Assembly (NCBI GenBank): GCA_963933885.1
Contig: CAWVWF010000050.1
Coordinates: 1-18,431, forward strand
DNA length: 18,431 bases
From: CAWVWF01 sp963933885
GTDB taxonomy: Bacteria; Bacteroidota; Bacteroidia; Flavobacteriales_C; GCA-002722245
Reading direction: 5' to 3'
Translations under genes and position numbers: made by a program
Part shown: piece after piece, positions 7,742 to 15,972 of the stretch
Layout: every line of letters starts with the position of its first letter
Numbering within the stretch: the first letter of the stretch is position 1
Notes under the pieces: model-generated
The model's database searches: none
The model's input: the letters and a program-made list of their open reading frames with translations, nothing else
Told to the model about the DNA's origin: nothing

Positions 7742-8314
7742 TTATTGATATTTATTAAAAACCCCAGCCAGCTTTGGGATACTAAATTTATTAAAAAAAT
7801 AGTGATTGAAAACCTTATCAGAATGGGAAATCAATTCTTCTTCAATAAGCCATGTTCCTTGTGGGATTTCATAAACAGTTTGTTGTAAATATATTTTTTC
7901 TCCATTTAAATCTATTTCCAGAAATATCTGCCCCACCTCAAAACTAATCAACATAGCACCTCCAGCTCCACTTACTCGTTCTCCAAAACCAACTACTCTA
8001 GATTTAATTGGCAAACTAAATGTATTTAAAGTTTTTTTATTTTTAATAACCAATTGAACTTCGCCAGATTGCAACTTGAGAAACTTAAAATCAGTCTTAT
8101 TGTATTCAATTTTTTTTACTCCAAAAACAATGAGTGAAACCCCAGAAGCTAAACAAATTAGAAAAGGAATCAATCCATCTGAAATCAGATAATCATCCAT
8201 AACAGCAGATGCTATAATCACCAACATTAAAACTAATAGAATGATGATTATTTTATACCAAAAATGATATTTTTGATTTACTAATGTTGTTTTAAATAAA
8301 AGTTTATACGCCAT
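7742..8314 (-). CDS. Small membrane protein, two N-terminal helices plus soluble domain
   Basis: The family is not recognised. The 190-residue protein has two hydrophobic segments (about 20-40, IIIILLVLMLVIIASAV, and 48-67, LIPFLICLASGVSLIVFGV). A soluble domain of about 120 residues follows, rich in predicted strands (VQLVIKNKKTLNTFSLPI, IFLEIDLNGEKIYLQ). The layout recalls membrane proteins with a PH-like domain, but this is a shape argument only. It lies 8 bases after the HD hydrolase gene on the same strand, so the two are probably co-translated. Membrane association could link the hydrolase to a signal at the envelope, but nothing in the sequence shows that. Confidence 0.75.
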   Translation of the reverse strand: MAYKLLFKTTLVNQKYHFWYKIIIILLVLMLVIIASAVMDDYLISDGLIPFLICLASGVSLIVFGVKKIEYNKTDFKFLKLQSGEVQLVIKNKKTLNTFSLPIKSRVVGFGERVSGAGGAMLISFEVGQIFLEIDLNGEKIYLQQTVYEIPQGTWLIEEELISHSDKVFNHYFFNKFSIPKLAGVFNKYQ

Positions 8315-8322
8315 CTTAGCTG

Positions 8323-8832
8323 TTAAATCGTATGTTCAGTCTTGAGTATTAAAAGCTCTAATTTAGCCCATAAACTCTTAGTAATATCATTTTGAACTGT
8401 ATCGAACAATTCTTTTTTAAATACTTTATGCTCCTTAATGTACATCGAAAGCAGACCTTCTTCACGATCCACAATAGATTGATTTAAATTGGCAATTCTA
8501 TCACAAAGCTTAACGCAAACGGCATCCTCTATCGCTTTGATTTTTGGATAAGTCTTTAATTTTCTTTCCTTTCGGTTTCTTCCAAGCTCGTCTGTTACAG
8601 CGTATACGATTTCAGCTACACTTTGTCCAAATTCCTTTTTAACGTCTTGGTAAGACACGTTACAGTCCTCTATTGTATCATGAAGCCAACATCCAATTAC
8701 AACATCAGCGTTTAGATTGTTGTTTTTTGCAATATTTACAACTGATTCCAAATGGAAAACATAAGGCTTATCACCATACATCTGCTTTCCGTGCGCTTCA
8801 ACTGCAAATTCTCTTGCTTTTAATTCTTTCAT
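8323..8832 (-). CDS. Stand-alone HD hydrolase, (p)ppGpp-hydrolase (SpoT/MESH1) type
   Basis: The protein is a short HD-domain phosphohydrolase related to the hydrolase domain of RelA/SpoT. In that family the HD domain removes pyrophosphate from the 3' position of (p)ppGpp using Mn2+. The 169 residues hold the expected metal ligands: His27 (YVFHLESV), His51-Asp52 in LHDTIED (50-56, with Glu55 and Asp56 for catalysis) and Asp111 in KLCDRIANL. No synthetase or TGS domain follows, so it is a single-domain enzyme. Substrate is inferred from family; related HD enzymes also act on other nucleotides. The next gene downstream is a membrane protein 8 bases away, and a second HD gene of the same type lies at 16782-17345. 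Confidence 0.85.
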   Translation of the reverse strand: MKELKAREFAVEAHGKQMYGDKPYVFHLESVVNIAKNNNLNADVVIGCWLHDTIEDCNVSYQDVKKEFGQSVAEIVYAVTDELGRNRKERKLKTYPKIKAIEDAVCVKLCDRIANLNQSIVDREEGLLSMYIKEHKVFKKELFDTVQNDITKSLWAKLELLILKTEHTI

Positions 8833-8861
8833 TTATTTTTATCTTATTTGAACTAAGAAAT

Positions 8862-9210
8862 TCAATTCTTACTGTTCAAGTTATTCTCGCTTATATATCT
8901 TAATATCCATTCTTTTGCTTCTTTCTGGTCAAACTCATCAGCTATTTCTAATAACATATAACTTTTATAATCACAACCAGGCTCCTCAATTAAGAGGTCA
9001 GGATGGTATTTTAAAATTTCCTTTATGATTGGAATATTTCCAAATTGAACAGCATAATCTAAAGCAGGTTTCTCATAGTAATCATACCGTTCATTATCGG
9101 CTCCATTAGAAAGTAATAGCTTAACCAAATTTATCCCAATATTCATCAAAATTTTCATCTTTATCTTCAGACTTACAGTGTGCAAGTAATTCCTTTACAA
9201 TTTCAATCAT
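8862..9210 (-). pseudogene. Ankyrin-repeat protein gene, frameshifted
   Basis: From the ATG at 9210 the frame reads MIEIVKELLAHCKSEDKDEN then FDEYWDKFG and stops at 9121. The neighbouring frame takes over at the AAATTT tract (9127-9132) and reads VKLLLSNGADNERYDYYEKP, then ALDYAVQFGNIPIIKEILKY, ending at 8862. That is a typical ankyrin repeat (LLLSNGAD, ALDYAVQFGN). One base fewer in the A/T run would join them into a protein of about 115 residues (WDKLVKLLLSNGAD). A TTG start at 9185 in the second frame gives a basic, non-ankyrin leader and is unlikely to be real. So this is either a recent frameshift or an assembly error. The HD hydrolase gene follows 29 bases downstream. Confidence 0.7.
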
Positions 9211-9376
9211 TATTTAATGTATTTAAAACTCTAATTAAAAGTAATAAAACACATTTAGAATTCATCATTCTAAATTCAGTCAAACCAACCGGTAATACAT
9301 TCAAACTAACCCTTTATTTAAAATGTATTTTTATAATTGCTTCAGCGAGGTTTTAAATCTATTTTCGCTTTCAATT

Positions 9377-10117
9377 ATGAGTGCAACTTATTTTTTTATT
9401 ATTTCATTATTGATACTTCCATTTTTTGGTTGGTCTCAAACTGGCATTGATACTTCAAAAGTATTTTCGGAATTCATTAAGGCATTGGATAAAAGTGAAG
9501 GTGACTTAATAAAAACACCTACCATTAAGGAGATATATCTTCTTAAAGAAGGTTCATTTAGAAGTGAAAATAAAAAGGAAGTTCTTTTAATAGTTGAATT
9601 GAATGACCATCCAAATTGCAAACTTGAAAATCAATTTATTTATCTGTGTGAATTGGTTAACGACGAGTATAAAGAAATCTCCATTCAATTAGGAGGATGT
9701 GAAATTTCTGTATTTGACTTTGATAACGATAGCATTCTTGAGGTATATCAACTTAAATACAAATATGGTCATGGAAGACACGATTGGTATGAACAATACC
9801 TAAGCTTTAACGATGCTCAATTTGAAATTAAGTTTGAATTTAAAAGACATGATTACATGCAAAACCTGTCTCTTGAAATTGAACAAAACCATGACTCAAC
9901 ATTATTTGAGTATTACCAACTGAACGATACAATATTACATGATGTAATACTTATCGATTCTATTGTCTCTAAGAGAGATGTGATATTCATTAAAGAAGAA
10001 ATTAAAGTACTAAGTGAGCTTACCGAATTAGGGTACAAATTAAAAACTTATTCCAGACTTTCAGGTTTAGAAGAGTTTAAACGTCAAAATTCATTTCCCT
10101 CTTGGATTTCAAAATAA
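9377..10117 (+). CDS. Secreted protein of unknown function
   Basis: The function is not recognised. An ATG at 9323 is also open, but I place the start at 9377 because translation from there begins directly with a signal peptide (MSATYFFIISLLILPFFGWS, cleavage probably after WSQ). That gives 246 residues. A stretch DFDNDSILE (about 114-122) resembles an acidic DxDxD calcium loop of the kind found in VCBS and FG-GAP repeats, followed by GHGRHDWYEQY. The cysteines PNC, LC and GGC fall within about 30 residues. The lipoprotein gene downstream starts 8 bases after the stop, so the pair is probably one operon with both products exported. Confidence 0.72.
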   Translation: MSATYFFIISLLILPFFGWSQTGIDTSKVFSEFIKALDKSEGDLIKTPTIKEIYLLKEGSFRSENKKEVLLIVELNDHPNCKLENQFIYLCELVNDEYKEISIQLGGCEISVFDFDNDSILEVYQLKYKYGHGRHDWYEQYLSFNDAQFEIKFEFKRHDYMQNLSLEIEQNHDSTLFEYYQLNDTILHDVILIDSIVSKRDVIFIKEEIKVLSELTELGYKLKTYSRLSGLEEFKRQNSFPSWISK

Positions 10118-10124
10118 AATTTCA

Positions 10125-11687
10125 ATGAAAAAGATTCTATTTATTCTCTGTTTACAATTGTTTTTTGGATGCTCATCATCTTCAAAAGACAATACCGAAA
10201 GTGATGAAGATAACTTAGCAATGCTTGAAGAAATAGCTTACAAGAAATCATACATAAATTCACTTAGTAAAAACATAGGGACTTATGGAGATTTGCCGCT
10301 ACCTGACAATTTTCCAGAATTAAGAGTTCATGAGCGATTGATAGAAATCCTTCCTTACCTTCCTCAATTCGAGTATATTTGGAAAGAATCTTTATCAGTT
10401 GAAGACTATTATCAAAACACGTTTACAGAACTTAGAATGTCTGATTCTGAAATCTATATCAAACTAAGAGATAATGGAGGTGCTTCATATTTTTATGTTT
10501 ACCCCAATATGAAGATAATAAAAAAAGGCAAAAAAGACCAAAGTATAGCAATTGCCAAATACGAACATTGGGATATGAAATCAACCCCTACAAACACTTC
10601 TAAATTATGGATCTATCAAGCAGGAGAAGAATGGATAGAATCTGATTTAGTGGATATTCAATTTCCTACTTACCAGGATTTTCAATCTGAACATTATGAC
10701 TATATCGATTTACTTTCAAAGGATATGGTTTATATGGAATATGTTGTAAGCCCTAATGCTAATTCATTTTCAATAGTACCAGAACCCGTAATGGAAAAAA
10801 ACTGTGAAGATGAAAACTCAAAAGAATGTTTATCTCAAAGAAGCATCAATGCAATTCCATTAGAATATCATTATGATTCAACAAGTCATTCGTTCTTACC
10901 AGAATACCCTTTATGGGCAAACAGTAAAAATGAAGTATTTAGAACTTTCAGGAATTTCGAATCGGCTTATTTCGATAAAGACTCTACTAATATGGAAGGT
11001 TTATTTACAAAGAAGGTTCTAATTTACTTAGAATTAATAAAGAAATCAGTGTTAATCCATAACATTCGTCATCGTAATGATTCAGAAATTGTACAAGAAA
11101 GACTTATTAATCCATATGCTGAGTTTATAAATGAGAATAAAATAAAAATTAATTATGAATACGAAGTTGAGAATATCAATCAAGCAATAGATACGACTTC
11201 AAAACAAATGACTTTTGAACTAATCAATGAAGATTGGAAAATATCTAAAATCACTAATAATACCACACCATTAGCTAAAGCAAAGTTAAACTCTGCTCCA
11301 AAGAAATATTTAAATAATGGTTATTATCATTTTGAATGTGATAACTGGAGTTTAAAAGAAGGTTCTAAGTACTTTAAACCTACAAAGTATGGTACAAGAG
11401 TGTCATTTACTTTAAAGAACAACAAACTAGACCATAGAGGCGGAATTGAGGTAACAACACCAGATTCCATTAAAACCCAATACGTAATATTCGAAGCGTT
11501 ATTAAATGATTCGATATTAATCTTAAGTGTTGCAAAACCCTGGGATGCAAGAGAGACGACTATGATACAACAAGCAAAATCGGGTAAGTTTGAGGAACTT
11601 AAATTTTATGTTACCAATCAAGGTTTAATCCCATTTGAAGTTGGAAACACAAAAATAGTAATCGGAAAATTTATAAATCATTATTAG
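10125..11687 (+). CDS. Large lipoprotein of unknown function
   Basis: A lipoprotein signal (MKKILFILCLQLFFGC) is followed by SSSSKDNTESDEDN. In Bacteroidota, an acidic or serine-rich stretch after the lipid cysteine often accompanies surface export; here the match to known export signals is loose. The rest of the 520 residues shows no enzyme motif. A region at about 270-395 (FRNFESAYFDKDSTNMEG to MTFELINEDWKISKITN) has the rhythm of a small NTF2-like or accessory domain that ends in a tryptophan-containing strand. The last part (about 400-515) is beta-rich. It lies 8 bases after the secreted-protein gene. The start is fixed by the signal sequence. Confidence 0.8.
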   Translation: MKKILFILCLQLFFGCSSSSKDNTESDEDNLAMLEEIAYKKSYINSLSKNIGTYGDLPLPDNFPELRVHERLIEILPYLPQFEYIWKESLSVEDYYQNTFTELRMSDSEIYIKLRDNGGASYFYVYPNMKIIKKGKKDQSIAIAKYEHWDMKSTPTNTSKLWIYQAGEEWIESDLVDIQFPTYQDFQSEHYDYIDLLSKDMVYMEYVVSPNANSFSIVPEPVMEKNCEDENSKECLSQRSINAIPLEYHYDSTSHSFLPEYPLWANSKNEVFRTFRNFESAYFDKDSTNMEGLFTKKVLIYLELIKKSVLIHNIRHRNDSEIVQERLINPYAEFINENKIKINYEYEVENINQAIDTTSKQMTFELINEDWKISKITNNTTPLAKAKLNSAPKKYLNNGYYHFECDNWSLKEGSKYFKPTKYGTRVSFTLKNNKLDHRGGIEVTTPDSIKTQYVIFEALLNDSILILSVAKPWDARETTMIQQAKSGKFEELKFYVTNQGLIPFEVGNTKIVIGKFINHY

Positions 11688-11994
11688 TTTTTTGCAGCTT
11701 TTCGAATTAAATGATGCAACTCCTTAGTTTCCTGTTTAAATTCAAAATATAAGAAGTTATACATTCTTACTATAAGAGATTTTTTTGATAAAGAAAATAG
11801 TTGTTTTCTGGCAAATCATAACCAATCCTAGAGCATTTAATAATGAGGATTATCTTCTTTATAATTAAAAGGTAGAACCAAATGAAATATCTTATCTTAA
11901 GGCAATTACATGTTATTTAATATAAGTAACTAAGAATTGTACCAACAATACGAAGTACTACTTAATTTAATTTTTAATAAAGTTTAGAATTACA
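11688..11994. other. Intergenic, no feature seen
   Basis: This AT-rich gap of 307 bases separates the lipoprotein gene from the phosphatase gene. I see no hairpin terminator, no open frame worth naming and no clear promoter box; the phosphatase promoter is presumably in its right half. Confidence 0.5.
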
Positions 11995-12660
11995 ATGTCT
12001 ATATATGCAATTGGTGATATTCATGGTAGCTTAAAAGCTCTGAAAACAATATTTGACCAGGAAATCATAACGAAAGCAGATACTGTGGTTTTCCTTGGAG
12101 ATTATATTGATCGAGGTTTGCAAACCAGACAGGTTATTGATTGGCTGATTGAAAACAAAAAGAACTATGATTTTAAGTTTGTGATGGGGAATCATGAGAT
12201 AATGATGCTTAATGCAAGAGATAATCCTGATGAATTAATGCGATGGCTATACTTTGGAGGTTCTAGAACTTTAGATTCATATAATATTAAAAATGATAAC
12301 AACTGGATGAATAAAATTGACGCTACTCATTGGGCTTTTCTTGATGCATGTAAACCGTATTTTGAAATCAATAATTATATTTTCGTTCATGCTGGACTTG
12401 AAATAGGAAAGTCATTAGATGAACAAGATGCTGATCATTTATTTTGGAATAAATTTGAAACAGCAGCATGCTATAATTCTGAAAGAAAAGTAATATGTGG
12501 TCATACTTCTAGAAAGAATGGTGAAATTGCCGATTTTGGTCATACAGTTTGTATAGACACATATGCTTATGGAGGTAAATGGCTAACTTGTTTGAATGTA
12601 GAAACAAACGAATATATCAAGACAAACAATCAAGGTGATGCGTTAAAAGGCAGTTTATAG
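11995..12660 (+). CDS. Calcineurin-type metallophosphatase (Ser/Thr phosphatase or ApaH-like)
   Basis: The 221 residues carry the full phosphoesterase signature in order: GDIHG (Asp8, His10), GDYIDRG (Asp36, Arg40), GNHE (Asn66, His67), a histidine in FVHAGL (His132) and CGHT (His170). The end DTYAYGGKWLTCLNVE is also typical of the bacterial phosphoprotein phosphatase (PrpA-like) and diadenosine tetraphosphatase branches. Such enzymes use two metals to cleave phosphomonoesters on proteins or dinucleoside polyphosphates. The substrate cannot be settled by eye. The protein is cytoplasmic, with no signal sequence. It stands alone on the plus strand, converging on hipA across 366 bases. Confidence 0.88.
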   Translation: MSIYAIGDIHGSLKALKTIFDQEIITKADTVVFLGDYIDRGLQTRQVIDWLIENKKNYDFKFVMGNHEIMMLNARDNPDELMRWLYFGGSRTLDSYNIKNDNNWMNKIDATHWAFLDACKPYFEINNYIFVHAGLEIGKSLDEQDADHLFWNKFETAACYNSERKVICGHTSRKNGEIADFGHTVCIDTYAYGGKWLTCLNVETNEYIKTNNQGDALKGSL

Positions 12661-13026
12661 AGTAATTCAAACGTCAAATTCTTTAACAAGACAACTTTAG
12701 TTTATTACAAAATAAAGCTTAAGCTAACCTTCGCTAGTACTTAAGATTGGTTTATGCATGTTTTTTTTGGTTTTTAAAACAAAACTTTATCATGTTGGAA
12801 ATTGATATAGGTTACATGAAGGTTTCCAGCAATTATCATGTGAAAACTAATTTTTGGAGCCATTCTCATTTTAAACATACAAAAAAGAGCGAAATTGATG
12901 GTTCCATTCTCATTTAGGAATGTCGTTTACACATTTTAAAATGAGAATATCAACATGTAAATTTTGATGCCTCTGAAGTGAATAGAAATTTAATTTAAGT
13001 CCTTATACTTCTTGAATATTTACTTC
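12661..13026. other. Intergenic between convergent phosphatase and hipA genes
   Basis: No open frame worth naming is seen in these 366 bases. CTTAAG occurs twice near 12718-12745 and TGGAAA/TTTCCA near 12796-12828, making weak hairpins. The clearest structure is a long inverted repeat at 12862-12948, listed separately. Confidence 0.5.
12862..12948. repeat. 14-bp inverted repeat with an extra internal copy
   Basis: ATTCTCATTTTAAA (12862-12875) is repeated exactly in reverse complement at 12935-12948. A third, shorter copy, CCATTCTCATTT (12904-12915), lies between them in the forward orientation and matches 12860-12871. In RNA this would form a 14-bp, AT-rich stem with a 59-nt loop. It lies between two convergent genes, so it may be a bidirectional terminator or the trace of a small mobile element. 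Confidence 0.5.
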
Positions 13027-14295
13027 TTAATCACTTTTTAAATTAGAGAATTTAATATTGGTCTCAATGACAGAATTAATTAAACTTTTAACTTCTCTGG
13101 GAATATCTAGTTTACTAGCTTCTTTCCAAAAGCATTTAAGACTTTCCTCAACTTGCTCAATTAATTGAACAGGTCTTAATATTCCAAACTCTTTAGCAAC
13201 TACTAAAAAATCTGCTCTAGTTATTTTGTCTCGCTTACCATTCACTTCTGCAAAGTGCAATCCAGCTAAAGTTTCAAATGGATTTCTAGGGAATGTTATA
13301 TCATACGCTGGGGACAAATCCCATTTCCCTTCTTTATCCATTATAAAAGCAAAGTTTTTATAATGCGTATCTGTATTTCCAGAAAGGATATTAAATACCA
13401 TCTGTTTAAACAATGAACGCTTTGTTTCAGCATTTGATTTAAAGTGATCCAATAATTTAAATAGGATATTGTAATCAAACCTCTCCCCACTTGTAAACTG
13501 TCCAGTTAAAGAAAAAAAAGTTTGTGTATGTAGCTTTTCGCTATTGACTCTATCAAAACGTTTACTTGCAAAATGGTGCAGTCCATCCAATTCAATTAAT
13601 TGGCTGTCTGCTATAATTACCCCGGCGTTTCGAGCTAATTCATTGTATACAAATTCAATCTTATTTTTATTTGGAGACCATAAATCTCCTTCGTTAGTCG
13701 TTAATTTTAAAACATAATAATCAGTTGGTATATCATATTCAACATCACCTGGAACAAACTTCCCATTTTGAATCCCTAATAATATTTTAGCTTGCGCCCC
13801 ACCAATACTAGTTCCTCCAAACTCCACAATTCCTTCTAAACTCTTGATTTCGTCTTTAGAAAGATCACCTTTCCCTTTTGCTATTTCATTGGCCAAGGCA
13901 GCTAATTCATTTATATTAATTCCTCTACCTCTTTCTATCTCCTTTCCTTTTTCAAATTCGAAAGTACCAACCCCTCTAGTCCCAACATAAAGCAATCTCT
14001 CAACAGGATTAAAGTCTTTTTCTTCCAATCCCTTTTCAACCATCCAAGCCTTAAACACTTTATTTCCAAAGCTATCTGGCAGAGAATCAATAAATGAAGG
14101 GAATAATCCATTATAAATATCATCGAAGTCGAACCCAGCAATTTTACCGCTTCCAGAATTGATAATTAAAGGAGCGGGATTAAATGATTCTAAATTAAAA
14201 TTCGATTCCATTTCAAAGACAGAAGTATTCCGCTTATCATCCCAACTGATGTAGCCAAACACTTCTCCGTAAAACGTTATTTTAGCACTGCTCAT
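13027..14295 (-). CDS. hipA: HipA-type serine/threonine kinase toxin
   Basis: HipA kinases phosphorylate cellular targets (glutamyl-tRNA synthetase in E. coli) and slow growth; HipB neutralises them. The 422 residues match the family: an N-terminal domain (YNGLFPSFIDSLPDSFGN, 61-78; YVGTRGVGTFEFE, 103-115), a glycine-rich nucleotide loop GGTSIGGAQAK (160-170), the catalytic block FNILSGNTDTHYKN (301-314, with Asp309, His311 and Asn314) and the metal-binding DLSPAYD (326-332). All key residues are present. It begins two bases after the stop of hipB, the normal antitoxin-first order. The target is unknown. The loop sequence GGTSIGG departs from the GGxxPK form of E. coli HipA, but the Lys at 170 is kept. 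Confidence 0.93.
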   Translation of the reverse strand: MSSAKITFYGEVFGYISWDDKRNTSVFEMESNFNLESFNPAPLIINSGSGKIAGFDFDDIYNGLFPSFIDSLPDSFGNKVFKAWMVEKGLEEKDFNPVERLLYVGTRGVGTFEFEKGKEIERGRGININELAALANEIAKGKGDLSKDEIKSLEGIVEFGGTSIGGAQAKILLGIQNGKFVPGDVEYDIPTDYYVLKLTTNEGDLWSPNKNKIEFVYNELARNAGVIIADSQLIELDGLHHFASKRFDRVNSEKLHTQTFFSLTGQFTSGERFDYNILFKLLDHFKSNAETKRSLFKQMVFNILSGNTDTHYKNFAFIMDKEGKWDLSPAYDITFPRNPFETLAGLHFAEVNGKRDKITRADFLVVAKEFGILRPVQLIEQVEESLKCFWKEASKLDIPREVKSLINSVIETNIKFSNLKSD

Positions 14296-14297
14296 TG

Positions 14298-14600
14298 CTA
14301 AATTGAGTTATTATTTCCTTTCTTATTTTCATTATTAAACGAAATCTTAGGAGATTCAAAATCTTCCATATAAAGCGCTTTTAGAAACTTCTCATCAAGA
14401 TCAAGATACTTTAGGATTTTAATAAAAATCTTTAAATGACAACCATCTCCTTTTTCAATGGCTTTAATAGTAGAAACGTTTACGCCTACTATTTCAGCCA
14501 TGGCAACTTGAGATAGGCCTCTCATCTTTCTTCTTTTAACTATTGAAGTACCTACCTCCTTCAATATCTCATAGTCACTTTTCTGAAACAACTTCAACAT
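14298..14600 (-). CDS. hipB: HipB-type antitoxin, Cro/C1 helix-turn-helix regulator
   Basis: The 100-residue protein has a Cro/CI helix-turn-helix at about 16-70 (SIVKRRKMRGLSQVAMAEIV then GVNVSTIKAIEKGDG) and an Asn/Lys-rich tail. HipB-type antitoxins bind HipA and repress their own operon. Here the gene directly precedes hipA with a two-base gap, which supports the pairing. The start at 14600 is four bases below a TATATTTG box on the same strand, so the message would be almost leaderless if that box is the promoter. The next in-frame methionine (Met26) lies inside the helix-turn-helix and is too late to be the start. Confidence 0.9.
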   Translation of the reverse strand: MLKLFQKSDYEILKEVGTSIVKRRKMRGLSQVAMAEIVGVNVSTIKAIEKGDGCHLKIFIKILKYLDLDEKFLKALYMEDFESPKISFNNENKKGNNNSI

Positions 14601-14604
14601 AAAA

Positions 14605-14680
14605 CAAATATATGCTTAAAAAGTGCATAAAACCACTATCAATAGCATAAAAAGCCTTAAATGGTGGTTTTAACCACTAT
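14605..14680 (-). promoter_or_regulatory. hipBA promoter and probable HipB operators
   Basis: On the minus strand TATATTTG (14612-14605) matches the Bacteroidota -7 box TAnnTTTG; a -33 TTG-type box is not clear. TATGC (14611-14615) and GCATA (14625-14629) form an inverted repeat overlapping that box; its form recalls the TATCC-N8-GGATA operator of E. coli HipB, with a 9-bp gap here. GCATAAAA recurs at 14645. Further up, ATGGTGGTTT and TAACCACTAT (14661-14680) make a 20-bp near-palindrome, and AAACCACTAT recurs at 14630-14639. Binding by HipB is inferred from position and symmetry. Confidence 0.5.
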
Positions 14681-14752
14681 TAAAGATCTGTATGGAATTA
14701 AAGAAAGTTAATCAAGATACTAGAAATATAACATTTGAAACAAACTCCGTTA

Positions 14753-15853
14753 TTATTCTCTTATTAAATCATACGCAGTACTTCTACCACCTTTACCATT
14801 CGGCTTAAGAATTCCTTTTTTTAATAAATCTGCAATATCCCTTGATGCCGTTCTAGGTGCGCAATCAATAATCTTTGCCCATTTATCAGTACGTATTAAT
14901 CCATCATGTCCATCTAGCACCTTATTTATCATAACATTTTGCCTATCATTAAGCTTCGTGCTTTCGTGCTTATTCCAAAACTCAGCTTTTTGAAATATTG
15001 ATTCTAGTTTTTGTTCCGAATCATCAATAGCAAGTCCCAATGTTTCGATAAACCATACTATCCAATTGGTAATATCCAATCCATTACATGAACTGAACTC
15101 TAATATTTTGTAATAGCTTTTCTTTTTCTTTAAAATTGCTGATGTCATTGAATAGAATCGTTGTTTATTCATATCGGAACGAGCCAATAACATGTCAGTT
15201 AATGCTCTACCAATCCTACCATTCCCATCATCAAACGGGTGGATAGTTTCAAACCATAAATGCGCAATTGCAACTTTAAAAATAGAGTCGATTTCACTGG
15301 TGTTAAACCAATCTATAAACTGAGCCATTTCATTTGGGACTAACTCAGGAGATGGTGCAACAAAATGTACGTTTTCTCTACCTAATGTTCCAGACTTCAC
15401 ACTCATTCCTGAAAGTCTCCACATTGCAACATTAATTTTATCTTTACCACTGAAACCATTAGGAAATAAAGCATTATGCCACCCAAACAATTTTTCTTCG
15501 GTTAACTTATTTGTATGGTTTTGGGTTGCATCCATCATCATATCAACAACGCCTTCAACATAATGCCCTACGTGGTCTTTTGTATTCAATTCAATACCTA
15601 ATTTATTTGCTACTGAACTACGTACCTCCTCTTTATCTAGCATCTCCCCTTCGATTTCACTATTGTTTATTATATCGTTTGTAATGGTATTTAACACCGC
15701 TTGGTTTTGCAGATCAAACCCGATACCTTTCATTCGTCCTAGTAACATACCTTGCTTCAACCTTATAGTGGACAATAACGGTAGCAACTTATCATTATCA
15801 TAAGTGAAATTTGCCCACTCTTTTAGCTCATGTATGTATGTTCTATTTTTCAT
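14753..15853 (-). CDS. Fic-domain AMP-transferase with C-terminal winged helix (DUF4172 type)
   Basis: Fic proteins transfer AMP (or another nucleotide) from ATP to hydroxyl side chains of target proteins. The 366 residues hold an N-terminal DUF4172-like part with a SEIEGE inhibitory motif (65-70), placed before the catalytic core as in class II Fic proteins. The flap VHFVAPSP (162-169) follows, then the catalytic HPFDDGNGRIGR (205-216, His205). The C-terminal part (about 300-366, with RTDKWAKIIDCAPRTASRDI then ADLLKKGILK) is a winged helix-turn-helix. All active-site residues are present. The motif has Asn64 where many Fic proteins have Ser or Thr. It is self-contained, as its inhibitory helix is built in. 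The half-site array directly upstream suggests that the DNA-binding tail controls its own gene. Targets are unknown. Confidence 0.92.
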   Translation of the reverse strand: MKNRTYIHELKEWANFTYDNDKLLPLLSTIRLKQGMLLGRMKGIGFDLQNQAVLNTITNDIINNSEIEGEMLDKEEVRSSVANKLGIELNTKDHVGHYVEGVVDMMMDATQNHTNKLTEEKLFGWHNALFPNGFSGKDKINVAMWRLSGMSVKSGTLGRENVHFVAPSPELVPNEMAQFIDWFNTSEIDSIFKVAIAHLWFETIHPFDDGNGRIGRALTDMLLARSDMNKQRFYSMTSAILKKKKSYYKILEFSSCNGLDITNWIVWFIETLGLAIDDSEQKLESIFQKAEFWNKHESTKLNDRQNVMINKVLDGHDGLIRTDKWAKIIDCAPRTASRDIADLLKKGILKPNGKGGRSTAYDLIRE

Positions 15854-15855
15854 TT

Positions 15856-15972
15856 AGACTCGATTAACAACGCTATTCGCGCCAACTTATGTCTCGAATA
15901 TATGTTTTATTCTCGCCACTAACAAGATATTCGCGCCATTTATTGTCTCGAATAACTAAACTATTCGAGACA
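15856..15972. promoter_or_regulatory. Ordered array of 11-bp half-sites upstream of the Fic gene
   Basis: Six close matches to TATTCGmGmCA (m is A or C) occur at 15874-15884 (+), 15890-15900 (-), 15908-15918 (+), 15928-15938 (+), 15944-15954 (-) and 15962-15972 (+). They form two identical modules of plus, 5 nt, minus, 7 nt, plus, exactly 54 bp apart. The boxes are conserved but the 5-, 7- and 9-nt spacers differ. A degenerate minus box (AGACTCGATTA, 15856-15866, 8 of 11) keeps the 7-nt spacing to the first plus box and ends two bases before the Fic start codon. This looks like a multi-site operator covering the promoter. The bound protein is inferred to be Fic through its winged helix, but any neighbouring regulator is possible. 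Confidence 0.7.

Noticed and set aside
12716..12842. Weak hairpins (CTTAAG pair and TGGAAA/TTTCCA) after the phosphatase gene
   Set aside because: Short, imperfect and without a T run; not strong enough to call a terminator.
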